Source: WHTI01 sp963826105 (lineage in GTDB: Bacteria > Actinomycetota > CADDZG01 > WHSQ01). Taken from it: a DNA stretch of 64,000 nt. The notes below the pieces were generated by a model. It was not told where the DNA came from. It did no database searches and saw only the letters and a list, made by a program, of their open reading frames with translations. How positions within the stretch are numbered: the first letter of the stretch is position 1; every line of letters starts with the position of its first letter. Where the stretch lies: positions 1-64,000 of the forward strand of contig CAWGWA010000013.1 of assembly GCA_963826105.1 (NCBI GenBank), read 5' to 3'. Positions 9,761 through 18,387 of the stretch are shown piece by piece. A program made the position numbers and the translations under genes.

Positions 9761-10591
9761 CACTCGTACCAAACAGCCACGGGCCACCTCCTATAGCCAG
9801 CCCTGGAAGTTAAGGCACCACCACCATTACCCTCCAACCCTCAGCAATCCTTCAACCACAAGAGGCAAAGGGCCCCCAACAGCTATACCAGTCTTCCGGC
9901 AAAGTCATCCACATAAAATCCTAAGCCTCTACCACCTCGACCCATGCCTAACCCCAACATTACCAACCTGTTCTATTTAATAAATCAAGTAATCGAACGA
10001 CCGATTCTTAGATTCACAATACACATCGCCTCGTCGTATCTTGACCATTTTTAACTCTGTTCTCTCCAGTTTGGGAGTACCATTTTTAAAAATCCTCATC
10101 ATCGCCGGTCTCGTCGCCACATCGCTATCAACCAGTTGAGGGTACCCACCACCCTCTCCACACCACCTGTAGGACCCCTACACCTCACCTTGCACACACA
10201 GCTCTCGTTGCCCCAACTTTGTTTCTACACAACAACAACATTCTACCTTCAACAGCTCAGACAACTCCCCTCAACCCTTGCCCAAAAGCACATGGTCAGT
10301 CTTTGGACACTGCCCGGCACTGCTCCAACAGCTCCACAGAAACTGGCCCAGCTCGTCGAGGCCATCAGTCACACCCTTCGCCGCGCCGAGATCCGCGAAG
10401 CAGCACCGGAGACGGCGGCGCGCCTCAGCAAAACCGAAGAAGGTCCAGCCATTGACGATCGAGGTCGCCGCCAACTACCCCACTACGTCTCGAAAAACAC
10501 CAAGCTAATCACCAAGGTGAAACCGCAACCGAAACCACCTGGACGCGTCACCTTGCATCCACACCGTCCAGCACCGACCTCGTTCCGCTGA
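9760..10591. other. Degraded junction between two genomes
   Basis: The plus strand becomes strikingly poor in G and rich in C and A: three 60-base lines (from 9901, 10141 and 10201) have 4, 6 and 6 G. Left of it lies a broken cyclophilin with moderate GC; right of it, from about 10,310, one frame starts to resemble a Rho N-terminal domain (LPGTAPTAPQKLAQLVEAI) and becomes clean rho after a stop at 10589-10591. No gene can be called inside. The most economical reading is a low-quality or chimeric join between contigs, not a biological low-complexity region. Confidence 0.7.
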
Positions 10592-11887
10592 TGACGCAAC
10601 CGGCCACGCGAGAAGGCGGACGGTCCCGGCGGGGGCCAGGGTCGCCGCCGGCGTCGCCGTCGCGGAGGCGGTCAGGGTCCGGGCCCCGGTCCGGGGTCGG
10701 GCAACGTCGCCCCCCAGCAATACCGGGACTACGACGATGTCGAGGTCGAGGACGATCCGAATGCCGAAGTCAGGACGGGGATCCTCGATCTCCTTCCCGA
10801 GGGTTACGGCTTCCTGAGGACGAGCGGCTACCTTCCGGGCGACAAGGACGTTTACGTGTCGGTCTCGCAGGTGCGGCGCTTCCATCTCCGGAAGGGTGAC
10901 GAGGTCGTCGGTTCGGTTCGTTCCCCCAAAGACACCGAGAAGTACCAGGCGCTGCTCAAGATCCGAGAGGTCAACGGCGCCGAGCCGGAGAAGGTCCAGA
11001 ACCGTCCTCGGTTCGCCGACCTGACTCCGCTGTACCCCGAGGAGCGTCTGACCCTCGAGCAGTTCGAGAACCCGAAGGACATCACTCCGCGGATCATCGA
11101 TCTGATCGCACCGATCGGTAAGGGGCAGCGCGGGATGATCGTGAGCCCTCCGAAGGCCGGCAAGACCACGGTCATGAAGGAGATCGCCAACTCGATCAGG
11201 ACCAACAACCCCGAGGTCAAACTCATGGTGTTGCTGGTAGACGAGCGTCCCGAAGAGGTCACCGACATGCAGCGCTCGGTAGACGGCGAGGTCGTGTACT
11301 CGACCTTCGACCGCCCTTCGGACGATCACATCCAGGTCACCGAGCTCACCCTCGAGCGCGCCAAGCGTCTCGTCGAGATGGGCGTAGACGTCGTCATCCT
11401 GCTGGACGGGATCACGCGTCTGTCACGTGCCTACAACCTCGCAACGCCTGCCTCCGGACGCATCCTTTCCGGTGGTGTCGACTCGACCGCTCTGTACCCG
11501 CCGAAGCGATTCTTCGGTGCGGCTCGGAACATCGAGCACGGCGGTTCGCTGACGATCATCGCGACCGCGTTGGTCGAGACCGGATCCAGGATGGACGAGG
11601 TCATCTTCGAGGAGTTCAAGGGCACCGGTAACTGGGAGCTGAAGCTCGATCGCAAGCTGTCGGAGAAGCGGATCTTCCCTGCGATCGACATCCAGGCTTC
11701 GGGCACGAGGAAGGAAGAACTTCTCCTCACGCCGCAGGAGCTCCAGCTGGTGTGGCGTCTTCGCCGGGTGCTCCATGCCCTGGCCGACGGTGGTGCTCTC
11801 GAACTGCTGGTCGACAAGATGAAGGCGACCGGAGGGAACGCAGAGTTCCTCCAGGAGATCTCCAAGGCGCCGGTCAAGGGGGAATAG
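10592..11887 (+). CDS. rho: Transcription termination factor Rho, 5' end damaged
   Basis: Rho is the hexameric RNA helicase that releases RNA polymerase at rho-dependent terminators. The open frame has an Arg/Gly-rich linker (RRRRRRRGGG, common in actinobacterial Rho), the cold-shock RNA-binding domain (GILDLLPEGYGFLR, DVYVSVSQVRRF), then the ATPase: Walker A SPPKAGKTT, Walker B VVILLDGITR, the Q-loop GGVDSTAL and the R-loop FKGTGN. No start codon exists between the in-frame stop (10589-10591) and GTG 10856; upstream of the stop the same frame holds a recognisable Rho_N-like LVEAI segment near 10,310-10,366. The stop is thus probably an error and the real gene starts near 10.25 kb. First gene of the rho-rpmE-prfA block. 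Confidence 0.95.
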
Positions 11888-12067
11888 TTGCTCCTGGGGC
11901 TCGGTTGGCCGCAGTGGCTGACTATCATTCTGTTGGTGGGCGGCCTTATCCTCACCTTCAAGATGATGGCGAAGGCCTCGGTTGCCTACGAGAAGGCTCG
12001 AAAGGCCCGAGAGGCCCTAGCAGGACCAGAACCAGAAGAGACCGTTACCCGAAAGGAAGAGACATGA
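11888..12067 (+). CDS. Small single-pass membrane protein between rho and rpmE
   Basis: A TTG codon directly after the rho stop, preceded by an AAGGGGGAA ribosome site inside the rho end, opens a 59-residue frame: a hydrophobic helix (residues about 8-26, WLTIILLVGGLILTF), then a charged helical tail (YEKARKAREALAGPEPEE). Its TGA overlaps the ATG of rpmE, so three genes are tightly coupled. I do not recognise the family. The start codon is inferred from the spacing. Hydrophobic/charged layout and exact nesting between two genes support real translation. Confidence 0.5.
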   Translation: MLLGLGWPQWLTIILLVGGLILTFKMMAKASVAYEKARKAREALAGPEPEETVTRKEET

Positions 12068-12321
12068 GGCAGGGGATCCATCCCGAGTACACCGAGACCC
12101 AGGTGACCTGTTCCTGCGGGAACGTCTTCACCACGCGCTCGGTCAAGCCTGAGCTCCACGTCGAGCTCTGCAACCAGTGCCACCCGTTCTACACGGGGAA
12201 GCAGAAGCTGGTCGATACCGGTGGTCGCGTTGAGCGCTTCCAGAAGAAGTACGCGAACCTCCAGAAGCCTGCTGCGCAGGAAGCTCCTGAGGCCGAGACG
12301 GCCGAAGCTTCAGCCGAGTAG
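12064..12321 (+). CDS. rpmE: 50S ribosomal protein L31
   Basis: L31 sits on the large ribosomal subunit at the bridge to the 30S head. The 85-residue protein starts MRQGIHPEYTETQVTCSCGN and contains CSC plus CNQCHPFYTGKQ, the paired cysteines of the zinc-binding (C+) form and the family signature HPFYTGKQK. A 15-residue acidic/alanine tail (AAQEAPEAETAEASAE) extends beyond the usual end, as in many actinobacteria. ATG overlaps the stop of the small membrane gene upstream; the DUF1385 gene follows after 15 bases. Confidence 0.95.
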   Translation: MRQGIHPEYTETQVTCSCGNVFTTRSVKPELHVELCNQCHPFYTGKQKLVDTGGRVERFQKKYANLQKPAAQEAPEAETAEASAE

Positions 12322-12336
12322 CAGACTCAACCACTC

Positions 12337-13296
12337 GTGGGGGATAAAGGGCCGATCCATTCGCACCCTCAAGGCGCGCGTCCCTCCATCGGGGGCCAGG
12401 CCGTCCTAGAGGGCGTGATGATGCGCGGGCCGTCGTCATGGTCGGTGGCCTGCCGAAAGCCCGACGACACGATCGTCGTTGAACGCCACGAGCTTCCCAA
12501 GATGTCCGAGCGGCACCCGTGGCTCAAATGGCCACTGGCCCGCGGCGTGATGGTCCTCGCGGAATCGTTGTCGATCGGGATCAAGGCACTGATGATCTCG
12601 GCGAACCATGCGCTCGAGGAAGAAGAGAAGGTCTCTGAGAAGCAACTCGGATGGACCCTCGGTTTCGCCATGATCATGTTCTCCGCGGTCTTCATCATGC
12701 TGCCGGTGTTCGGCACCAAGCTCATGGGCAATGTCTTCAACGTCTCGGCGGATCGCGACCTCGCGTACAACCTGATCGAAGGTGGCATCCGATTGACGCT
12801 GTTCGTCGGCTACCTGTTGTTCATCGGCCAGTTCAAAGACGTCAAGCGCGTGTTCCAGTACCACGGAGCGGAGCACAAGACGATCTACGCGTACGAGAAC
12901 GGGGATCCGATGGACCCCGCGCTGATCGACGAGAAGTACTCGACGCTGCACGTTAGGTGTGGGACCAACTTCCTGTTCATCGTGCTGTTCCTCACGATCG
13001 TCGGTCACTTCGTCCTCGACCTGTTCCTGTCGGCGGCGCTGATCCCTCGGATCACACTCCGGCTCCTGATGATCCCCGTGCTGGCAGGTATCGGTTACGA
13101 AGCGATCAAGCTCGCGTCGCGTAACGAGAGCAGCCTCTTCTTCAGGATCTCGATGCTTCCCGGCCTTGCACTGCAACGGATCACGACCAAGCCGCCGTCG
13201 CTCGACCAGATCGAGGTCGCGATCGCGGCGATGCAGGCGGTGGCCCCGGACCCGGACGAGCCCGCGACCGACACGCCCGAAGCTCCCGTCTCTTAA
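12337..13296 (+). CDS. DUF1385 family membrane protein
   Basis: Family features are IGGQAVLEGVMMRGP near residue 20, four to five hydrophobic segments, and FQYHGAEHKTIYAYENG in the middle, followed by HVRCGTNFLFIV. The His/Glu residues of HGAEHK are invariant in the family and suggest metal binding, but no activity is established. 319 residues from a GTG at 12337. The gene commonly lies between rpmE and prfA in Thermoleophilia, Coriobacteriia and Firmicutes, exactly as here, which hints at a link to translation or envelope biology that is not defined. Confidence 0.85.
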   Translation: MGDKGPIHSHPQGARPSIGGQAVLEGVMMRGPSSWSVACRKPDDTIVVERHELPKMSERHPWLKWPLARGVMVLAESLSIGIKALMISANHALEEEEKVSEKQLGWTLGFAMIMFSAVFIMLPVFGTKLMGNVFNVSADRDLAYNLIEGGIRLTLFVGYLLFIGQFKDVKRVFQYHGAEHKTIYAYENGDPMDPALIDEKYSTLHVRCGTNFLFIVLFLTIVGHFVLDLFLSAALIPRITLRLLMIPVLAGIGYEAIKLASRNESSLFFRISMLPGLALQRITTKPPSLDQIEVAIAAMQAVAPDPDEPATDTPEAPVS

Positions 13297-13305
13297 TCTC
13301 CTTAC

Positions 13306-14388
13306 ATGGAACTGAGTGATGCCGTCCAAGCGCGGCTTAAGGAGATCGAGTCCCGGTTCGAACAGATCGAACTGGAACTTGCCGATCCCTCGGTTGCGTC
13401 CCAGCCCGACAAGCTGCGATCCCTCGGTAAGGAGCACTCCGACCTCAAGGAGGTCGTAGTCGCGTGGCGTCGTTATCAGGGAGCGGGGAGCGATCTCGAT
13501 GAGGCGAAGGCGATGCTCAAGGGGTCCGGAGGCGACGAGCGCGACTACATCGAGGAAGAGATCCAGACGCAACGCGCCACCATCGAGCGGATCGCCGACG
13601 AACTGATCAAAGCCCTGGAGCCCAAGGACCCGTTCGAAGAACGCGACGTGATCGTCGAGATCCGAGCGGGGGCAGGCGGCGATGAGGCGGGGTTGTTCGC
13701 CGCAGAGCTGTTCCGGATGTACACGCGCTATGCGGAGGGTCGCAGGTGGAAGACCGAGATCCTGTCGCACAACGAGACCGGCATCAACGGACTCAAGGAA
13801 GTCACGTTCGCGGTCAAGGGCAAGGGCGCGTGGTCCAGGCTCAAGCACGAGGCCGGCGTCCACCGGGTCCAGCGGGTTCCGGTGACCGAATCGAGCGGCC
13901 GCATCCATACCTCGGCGGTCGCCGTCGTGGTGCTGCCCGAGGCCGAGGATGTCGAGGTAAACCTCGATCCGAACGATCTCAAGATCGACGTCTATCGCTC
14001 GAGCGGTCCCGGGGGCCAGTCGGTCAACACGACCGACTCCGCCGTCCGCATCACTCACCTGCCAACCGGCGAGGTCGTGTCATGCCAGGACGAGAAGTCT
14101 CAGCTCCAGAACAAAGAGAAGGCCATGCGGATCCTCCGAGCGCGCCTGCTGCAACTCGAACAGGAGAAGCAGATGGCGCAGGCGTCCGAGGATCGCCGCG
14201 CTCAGGTGCGCACCGCCGACCGCTCCGAGAAGATCCGTACCTACAACTTCCCAGACAACCGCGTCACCGACCACCGGATCGGCTACACGACCCACCGTCT
14301 CCCGGAGGTCCTCGAGGGCGATCTCGACGAGATCGTCGACAACCTCATCGCCAGCTTCCGCGAGAAGGATCTCGAGGAAGGGGAGTGA
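13306..14388 (+). CDS. prfA: Peptide chain release factor 1
   Basis: RF1 recognises UAA and UAG and triggers hydrolysis of the finished peptide. The 360-residue protein has the GGQ catalytic tripeptide in RSSGPGGQSVNTTDSAVRIT, preceded by EIRAGAGGDEAGLFA and HRVQRVPVTESSGRIHTSA, and the PxT-type codon-reading loop of RF1 is consistent with LPTGEVVSCQ...-type context. The C-terminal NFPDNRVTDHRIG motif is class-specific. The stop overlaps the GTG of prmC, the methylase that modifies its GGQ glutamine, a universal pairing. Confidence 0.97.
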   Translation: MELSDAVQARLKEIESRFEQIELELADPSVASQPDKLRSLGKEHSDLKEVVVAWRRYQGAGSDLDEAKAMLKGSGGDERDYIEEEIQTQRATIERIADELIKALEPKDPFEERDVIVEIRAGAGGDEAGLFAAELFRMYTRYAEGRRWKTEILSHNETGINGLKEVTFAVKGKGAWSRLKHEAGVHRVQRVPVTESSGRIHTSAVAVVVLPEAEDVEVNLDPNDLKIDVYRSSGPGGQSVNTTDSAVRITHLPTGEVVSCQDEKSQLQNKEKAMRILRARLLQLEQEKQMAQASEDRRAQVRTADRSEKIRTYNFPDNRVTDHRIGYTTHRLPEVLEGDLDEIVDNLIASFREKDLEEGE

Positions 14389-15227
14389 CCTCCCCGTTCG
14401 ATCTCGAGCGACGTTTGGCCGAGTTGCTCGCGTCGTCCGGGATCGAGAGCTCCGCGGCGGAAGCCCGGTGGTTGGTCGAGGCGGCCGCGGGGATGGATCG
14501 CGAGATGCTCCTCATGACCAAGGCCCGCCTCGATGAGGGCGTTGTAGCCGAGGCCCTCGAGCTCACTCGCCGGCGCGCCGCGGGTGAACCGCTTCAGTAC
14601 ATCACGGGCGTGACCGGGTTCCGCCGCTTGGAGTTGCTCGTCGGCCCGGGTGTCCTGATCCCTCGGCCCGAAACCGAAGAGGTTGCCGGGCGCGCCATGG
14701 ATCGGCTTCCGGAAGATGGGGTGCTGGTCGACGTAGGAACCGGTTCCGGGGCCATCGCTCTCGCCATCAAGGACGAGCGCCCGGACGCGCGAGTTCTGGC
14801 CACGGAGGTCTCTGCCGAGGCGCTGGAGTGGGCGGAGACGAACCGCGAGGAGTTGGCCATCGAGATCGAACTCATCAAAGGCGACCTCCTGACCGGAGTG
14901 CCGTCCGACCTCGAAGGTGAGATCGACGTCATCGTGTCCAATCCGCCGTACGTCGCCGAGACGGACCGCGCGTCGCTTCCGACGGACGTCGTCGATCACG
15001 AACCCCACGAGGCTCTCTTCGCCGGCGGGAGCGGAACCTCGGTGATCGAACGCTTGTCGCACGACGCGCTCGTCTGGCTGAAACCGGACGGCTGGCTGGT
15101 CCTCGAGATCGGCGAGACCCAGGGTGAGGCGGTCGGCGAACTTCTCACCGACGAGGGCTACACGTCGGTTCACGTGCACCGCGACCTGTCCGGCCGCGAC
15201 CGGATCGTCGAGGGACGTAAGCCGTGA
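14385..15227 (+). CDS. prmC: Release factor glutamine methyltransferase
   Basis: PrmC transfers a methyl group from S-adenosylmethionine to the glutamine of the GGQ motif in release factors. The GTG at 14385 overlaps the prfA stop (GTGA) and gives 280 residues. Helical N-domain with QYITGVTGFRRLELLVGPGVLIPRPETEE, SAM loop VDVGTGSGAIALA, and the catalytic NPPYV at about residue 186. A frame extending far upstream is only a GC-rich coincidence through prfA and is not used. Downstream sua5 again overlaps by four bases. Confidence 0.96.
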   Translation: MTSPFDLERRLAELLASSGIESSAAEARWLVEAAAGMDREMLLMTKARLDEGVVAEALELTRRRAAGEPLQYITGVTGFRRLELLVGPGVLIPRPETEEVAGRAMDRLPEDGVLVDVGTGSGAIALAIKDERPDARVLATEVSAEALEWAETNREELAIEIELIKGDLLTGVPSDLEGEIDVIVSNPPYVAETDRASLPTDVVDHEPHEALFAGGSGTSVIERLSHDALVWLKPDGWLVLEIGETQGEAVGELLTDEGYTSVHVHRDLSGRDRIVEGRKP

Positions 15228-15799
15228 ACGATCTCACTGCCGCTCTCGCGGTACTCCGTGCCGGGGGAGTGGTCGTTCTTCCGACCGACACGGTCTACGG
15301 GGTGGGCGTTTCGGTTTCGGCCCCCGGCGCGATCGACACTTTGTTCGAGCTGAAGGGCCGCCCCACGAGCAAGCCGATACCGGTACTCGGAGCCGACCGC
15401 GCCTCGTTGAGCACGGTCGTCGCCTTCGATGAGAGAGCGGAGGTGATCGCTGAGCGATTCTGGCCCGGGCCCTTAACTTTGGTCCTTCCGCGTGCCGCCG
15501 TCTTCTCCACCGACCTGGGCGGCGACGGCGCCGAGGGAGTGGCAGTGAGGATCCCGGCTCACGACCTCGCGCTCGAGCTCCTGCGCGCGGCCGGTCCGCT
15601 GGCAGTCACCAGCGCGAACCCATCGGGGGAGACCCCGGCGACGACGGTCGAAGAGGCTCGGGCTTACTTAGGTTCCGGAGTCGGCGCCTACCTCGACGGA
15701 GGCGTCTGCGACGGCGTGCCGTCGTCGGTCGTGTCCCTGCTCGACGGAGTGGCGATGCTCAGGGAAGGACCGATCTCGCTAGCGCAGATTTCCACGTGA
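15224..15799 (+). CDS. sua5: L-threonylcarbamoyladenylate synthase
   Basis: Makes threonylcarbamoyl-AMP from threonine, bicarbonate and ATP for the t6A modification of tRNA position 37. The 191-residue YrdC-type protein shows VVVLPTDTVYGVG, KGRPTSKPIPVL, FWPGPLTLVLPR and ITSANPSGE-like LAVTSANPSGETP, the canonical nucleotide/threonine pocket. No C-terminal Sua5 extension is present, so it is the short TsaC-type. GTG start overlaps prmC stop. In mycobacteria the equivalent Rv1301 occupies the same position. Confidence 0.93.
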   Translation: MNDLTAALAVLRAGGVVVLPTDTVYGVGVSVSAPGAIDTLFELKGRPTSKPIPVLGADRASLSTVVAFDERAEVIAERFWPGPLTLVLPRAAVFSTDLGGDGAEGVAVRIPAHDLALELLRAAGPLAVTSANPSGETPATTVEEARAYLGSGVGAYLDGGVCDGVPSSVVSLLDGVAMLREGPISLAQIST

Positions 15800-15827
15800 G
15801 TCCCCGTATGCGTGACTGGCGTGGAAA
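15789..15827. terminator. Possible bidirectional terminator
   Basis: TTTCCACG (15789-15796) pairs with CGTGGAAA (15820-15827) around a 23-base loop that contains a smaller CACG/CGTG pairing. It lies exactly between the convergent sua5 and M32 peptidase genes. The stem is short, so this is tentative. Confidence 0.35.
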
Positions 15828-15836
15828 ACCTCGCGG

Positions 15837-17336
15837 CTAGAACTGCGTGTCGTAGATCGCGGAGTACTTCGTCCGCAGGTATTCGATGAACGGGCCTGCG
15901 GTGATCGGGCCGCCGATGATGTCTTCCGCGATGCCTTTGGGATCCCGGAGATAGGCGTGACGGAAGACGTTGTCGTCCAGCCAGGTCAGCAGTCGGGAGC
16001 CGTCGCCCTTCCTGAGATCGTCCTCGAGGCCACCGAGCTCGGCGTTTGCCTTGTCGAAGAAGGCAGCGGAGTAGAGCGTGCCGAGGGTGTAGGTCGGGAA
16101 GTAGCCGAGGGCGCCGATCGACCAGTGCATGTCCTGAAGCACTCCGTCGGAGTCGGTGCTCGGCTTGATCCCGAGGAAGCTCTCCATCTGGTCGTTCCAC
16201 GCGCCGGGAAGATCGGCAACCGCGAGATCCCCTCGGAACATCGCAAGCTCCAACTCGAAGCGAAGCGCGACGTGGAGGTTGTAGGTCACCTCGTCGGCGG
16301 AAACGCGGATCAATGACCTCTCTGGGTAGTTGGTTCCCCGGTGGAACTCCTCGAACGAGATCGAGCCGAGGTTCTCGGGGAACAGGTCCTTCAGCCGGGG
16401 GAGCATGAACTCGGTGAACGGGCGGCTCCGTCCCACCTGGTTCTCCCACATGCGTGACTGGGACTCGTGGAGCCCGAGGGATGCGACCGAGCCGGCGGGA
16501 AGTCCATTGAGCTCGTCGGGGATGCCCTGTTCGTAGAGGGCGTGTCCGGTCTCGTGAAGGGTGGAGAAGATCGAATCCATCAGGGTGTTGGGTTCGGTCC
16601 GCGTTGTCTGCCGGACGTCGCCCACTCCGATCTGGATCGTGAAGGGATGGGGGGACTGATCGAGACGGCCACCCTTCGTGTCGAACGCGATCTGCTCACA
16701 GAGCCAGTGGCTGAACGCCATCTGCTTGTCCTCGGGATACGGCGCATTGAGCCACGCGGGCTTGTCGCCGGCGTTATCGAGGATCGAGTTGGCGAGCGGG
16801 GTGAGGCCGGTGACCAGGTCGGCGAACATCTTCTCGACCTCGGCGGTCGTCATGTCGGGCTCGAACACGTCGATCAGGGCGTCGTACCGTTCGCCCTCCC
16901 ATCCGATCGCGTCGGCCTCCTGCTTCTTCAGCTCGACGAGGCGTTCGAGGAACGGTTGCATCATCTTGAAATCGTTCTTGGGTCGCGCCTCGGTCCACGT
17001 CTGATACGAGACGCCTTGAAGTTCGGCTATCTCCCTGACGAGATCGGCCGGGACCTTGGTCTCCCGGTCGTACTCGCGCCTCGTGACGCGGACATGTGCC
17101 TTCTGGTCGTCGGCTAGGGAGTCATCGGCCTCAAGCTCGTCGAGCAGCGCGCCGACCTCGGGATCGGTTAGCCGGTCGTGCGAGATCCCCTCGAGGGTCG
17201 CGGCCGCTTTGGCGCGTGCCCGCCCACCCTTCTCGGGCATGAGAACCGCTTGGTCCCATTCGAACAGTTTCTGGGCACTGCCCAGATCCCTTAGTTCCTC
17301 AAGGCGAGCCTTGAGACGACCCCACGCTTCACTCAT
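15837..17336 (-). CDS. M32 family carboxypeptidase (Taq type)
   Basis: Thermostable zinc carboxypeptidases of family M32 remove C-terminal residues from peptides in the cytoplasm. The 499-residue protein carries HETGHALYEQG (HExxH zinc site) about two thirds in, preceded by FSTL, followed by LHESQSRMWEN (third zinc ligand Glu), and RVSADEVTYNLHVALRFELE, all hallmark motifs. Start placed at MSEAWGRLKARLEELRDLGS (17336), where family similarity starts; a longer open frame to 17537 runs into the divergent phosphatase promoter. No secretion signal. Single gene on the minus strand inside an otherwise plus-strand block. Confidence 0.92.
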   Translation of the reverse strand: MSEAWGRLKARLEELRDLGSAQKLFEWDQAVLMPEKGGRARAKAAATLEGISHDRLTDPEVGALLDELEADDSLADDQKAHVRVTRREYDRETKVPADLVREIAELQGVSYQTWTEARPKNDFKMMQPFLERLVELKKQEADAIGWEGERYDALIDVFEPDMTTAEVEKMFADLVTGLTPLANSILDNAGDKPAWLNAPYPEDKQMAFSHWLCEQIAFDTKGGRLDQSPHPFTIQIGVGDVRQTTRTEPNTLMDSIFSTLHETGHALYEQGIPDELNGLPAGSVASLGLHESQSRMWENQVGRSRPFTEFMLPRLKDLFPENLGSISFEEFHRGTNYPERSLIRVSADEVTYNLHVALRFELELAMFRGDLAVADLPGAWNDQMESFLGIKPSTDSDGVLQDMHWSIGALGYFPTYTLGTLYSAAFFDKANAELGGLEDDLRKGDGSRLLTWLDDNVFRHAYLRDPKGIAEDIIGGPITAGPFIEYLRTKYSAIYDTQF

Positions 17337-17391
17337 GGACTCGACGCTACCGCAAACGCCCCCGGTACCGTTCATGTGATACCGATTCCCC

Positions 17392-17925
17392 ATGCACATC
17401 CACTTCGTTTGCACCGGGAACCTTTGCCGCTCGCCGATGGCCGAGGCGATGCTCCGGCACGAGCTAGACGTGCGTGGGTGCAACGAGATCCAGGTCACCT
17501 CGAGCGGTACCTGGGCGGGGATCGATAACCGGGCCACCTCGGAGGCGATCGCCGTCCTTCAGGGGCGGGGCATCGACCTCTCGAGCCATCGATCCCGAGG
17601 CTTCGATCCGGCAGGGGACGCCGACCTCATCGTGGCGATGACGAGCGTGCACGTCGCCGAGATGCTCAAAGCAGACGGCGACCTGGGATCCCGGGTCCGG
17701 ATGATGAAGGAGCTGGTGGAACTGGAGGCCGATCTGTCCGGGACCTCGGTCGAGGAGCGCCTCGCCGCCCTTCTCGCCGCCGACCGTCCGGCCCCACGAC
17801 GGGAATTGGACGTCGGCGATCCCTACGGGCTGCCGTTCTCGTCGTACGAGCGAACGGTTCGGGACCTGGAATCCGGGATCGAGGTCCTCGCCCGGGTCCT
17901 GTGCCCGAACGGCGCCTCGGACTAG
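17392..17925 (+). CDS. Low-molecular-weight protein phosphatase
   Basis: The N-terminal FVCTGNLCRSPMAEAML is the CX5R phosphate-binding loop of low-molecular-weight tyrosine/arginine phosphatases and arsenate reductase relatives; the general-acid Asp lies in DVGDPYGLPFSSYE, as in DP[YFW] motifs. 177 residues. Family members remove phosphate from protein tyrosine or, as in Bacillus YwlE, arginine. A gene of this type follows sua5 in many Gram-positive chromosomes. The substrate cannot be decided from sequence; the TG (not GN only) at the loop and the Thr after Cys leave both options open. Confidence 0.88.
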   Translation: MHIHFVCTGNLCRSPMAEAMLRHELDVRGCNEIQVTSSGTWAGIDNRATSEAIAVLQGRGIDLSSHRSRGFDPAGDADLIVAMTSVHVAEMLKADGDLGSRVRMMKELVELEADLSGTSVEERLAALLAADRPAPRRELDVGDPYGLPFSSYERTVRDLESGIEVLARVLCPNGASD

Positions 17926-17934
17926 ACTCGCCGG

Positions 17935-18387
17935 GTGCGAATCGCTCTCGGGTCCGACCACGCCGGCTTTCAACTCAAGGGAGCCGTCAAGGCGTATCTC
18001 GAGGATGCGGGCCACGAGATGCTGGACCTGGGCACGGATTCCGAGGAATCGGTCGACTACCCTTCCTTCTGTGCCGCCGTTGGACGTAGCGTAGTCAACG
18101 GAGAGGCTGATCTCGGCATCGTGTTCGGGGGCAGCGGTCAGGGAGAACAGATCGCCGCCAACAAGGTCCACGGGGTTCGAGCAGCTTTGTGTCAGAGCGA
18201 GTTCATGGCACGCCTCGCACGCGAGCACAACAACGCCAACGTTCTGGCGCTCGGCGCCCGCGTGCTGGCGCCGACGTTCGCCTTCGCGATCATCGATGCG
18301 TTCTTGAGCACTGGATTCGAAGGGGGCCGGCATGAGGGACGCGTGGCCCAGATCGCTGCCATAGAGAAAGAGGAGTGTGCCGAATGA
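17935..18387 (+). CDS. rpiB: Ribose-5-phosphate isomerase B
   Basis: Interconverts ribulose- and ribose-5-phosphate in the pentose phosphate pathway. 150 residues from a GTG at 17935: MRIALGSDHAGFQLK (Asp and His of the phosphate/ring-opening site), DLGTDSEESVDYPSF, and FGGSGQGEQIAANK, where enterobacterial enzymes have a catalytic Cys in the CGTG segment and mycobacterial ones use Glu instead. Here the position reads GSGQGE, which fits the mycobacterial Glu type. It overlaps glyA by four bases (ATGA). Confidence 0.94.
   Translation: MRIALGSDHAGFQLKGAVKAYLEDAGHEMLDLGTDSEESVDYPSFCAAVGRSVVNGEADLGIVFGGSGQGEQIAANKVHGVRAALCQSEFMARLAREHNNANVLALGARVLAPTFAFAIIDAFLSTGFEGGRHEGRVAQIAAIEKEECAE

Noticed and set aside
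10136..10591. 151-residue open frame in the seam, rich in Thr, Pro and Leu
   Set aside because: No ribosome site, composition follows the G-depleted sequence, and its last third shares the rho frame; it is an artefact of the damaged rho 5' end.
12436..14058. 540-codon open frame antisense to DUF1385 and prfA
   Set aside because: Asp/Arg/Leu-rich composition typical of the mirror of high-GC genes; no motif and it lies opposite two certain genes.
14384..14390. Earlier starts of prmC inside prfA
   Set aside because: The frame is open for hundreds of bases upstream, but homology begins at GTG 14385 and the GTGA overlap is the usual coupling.
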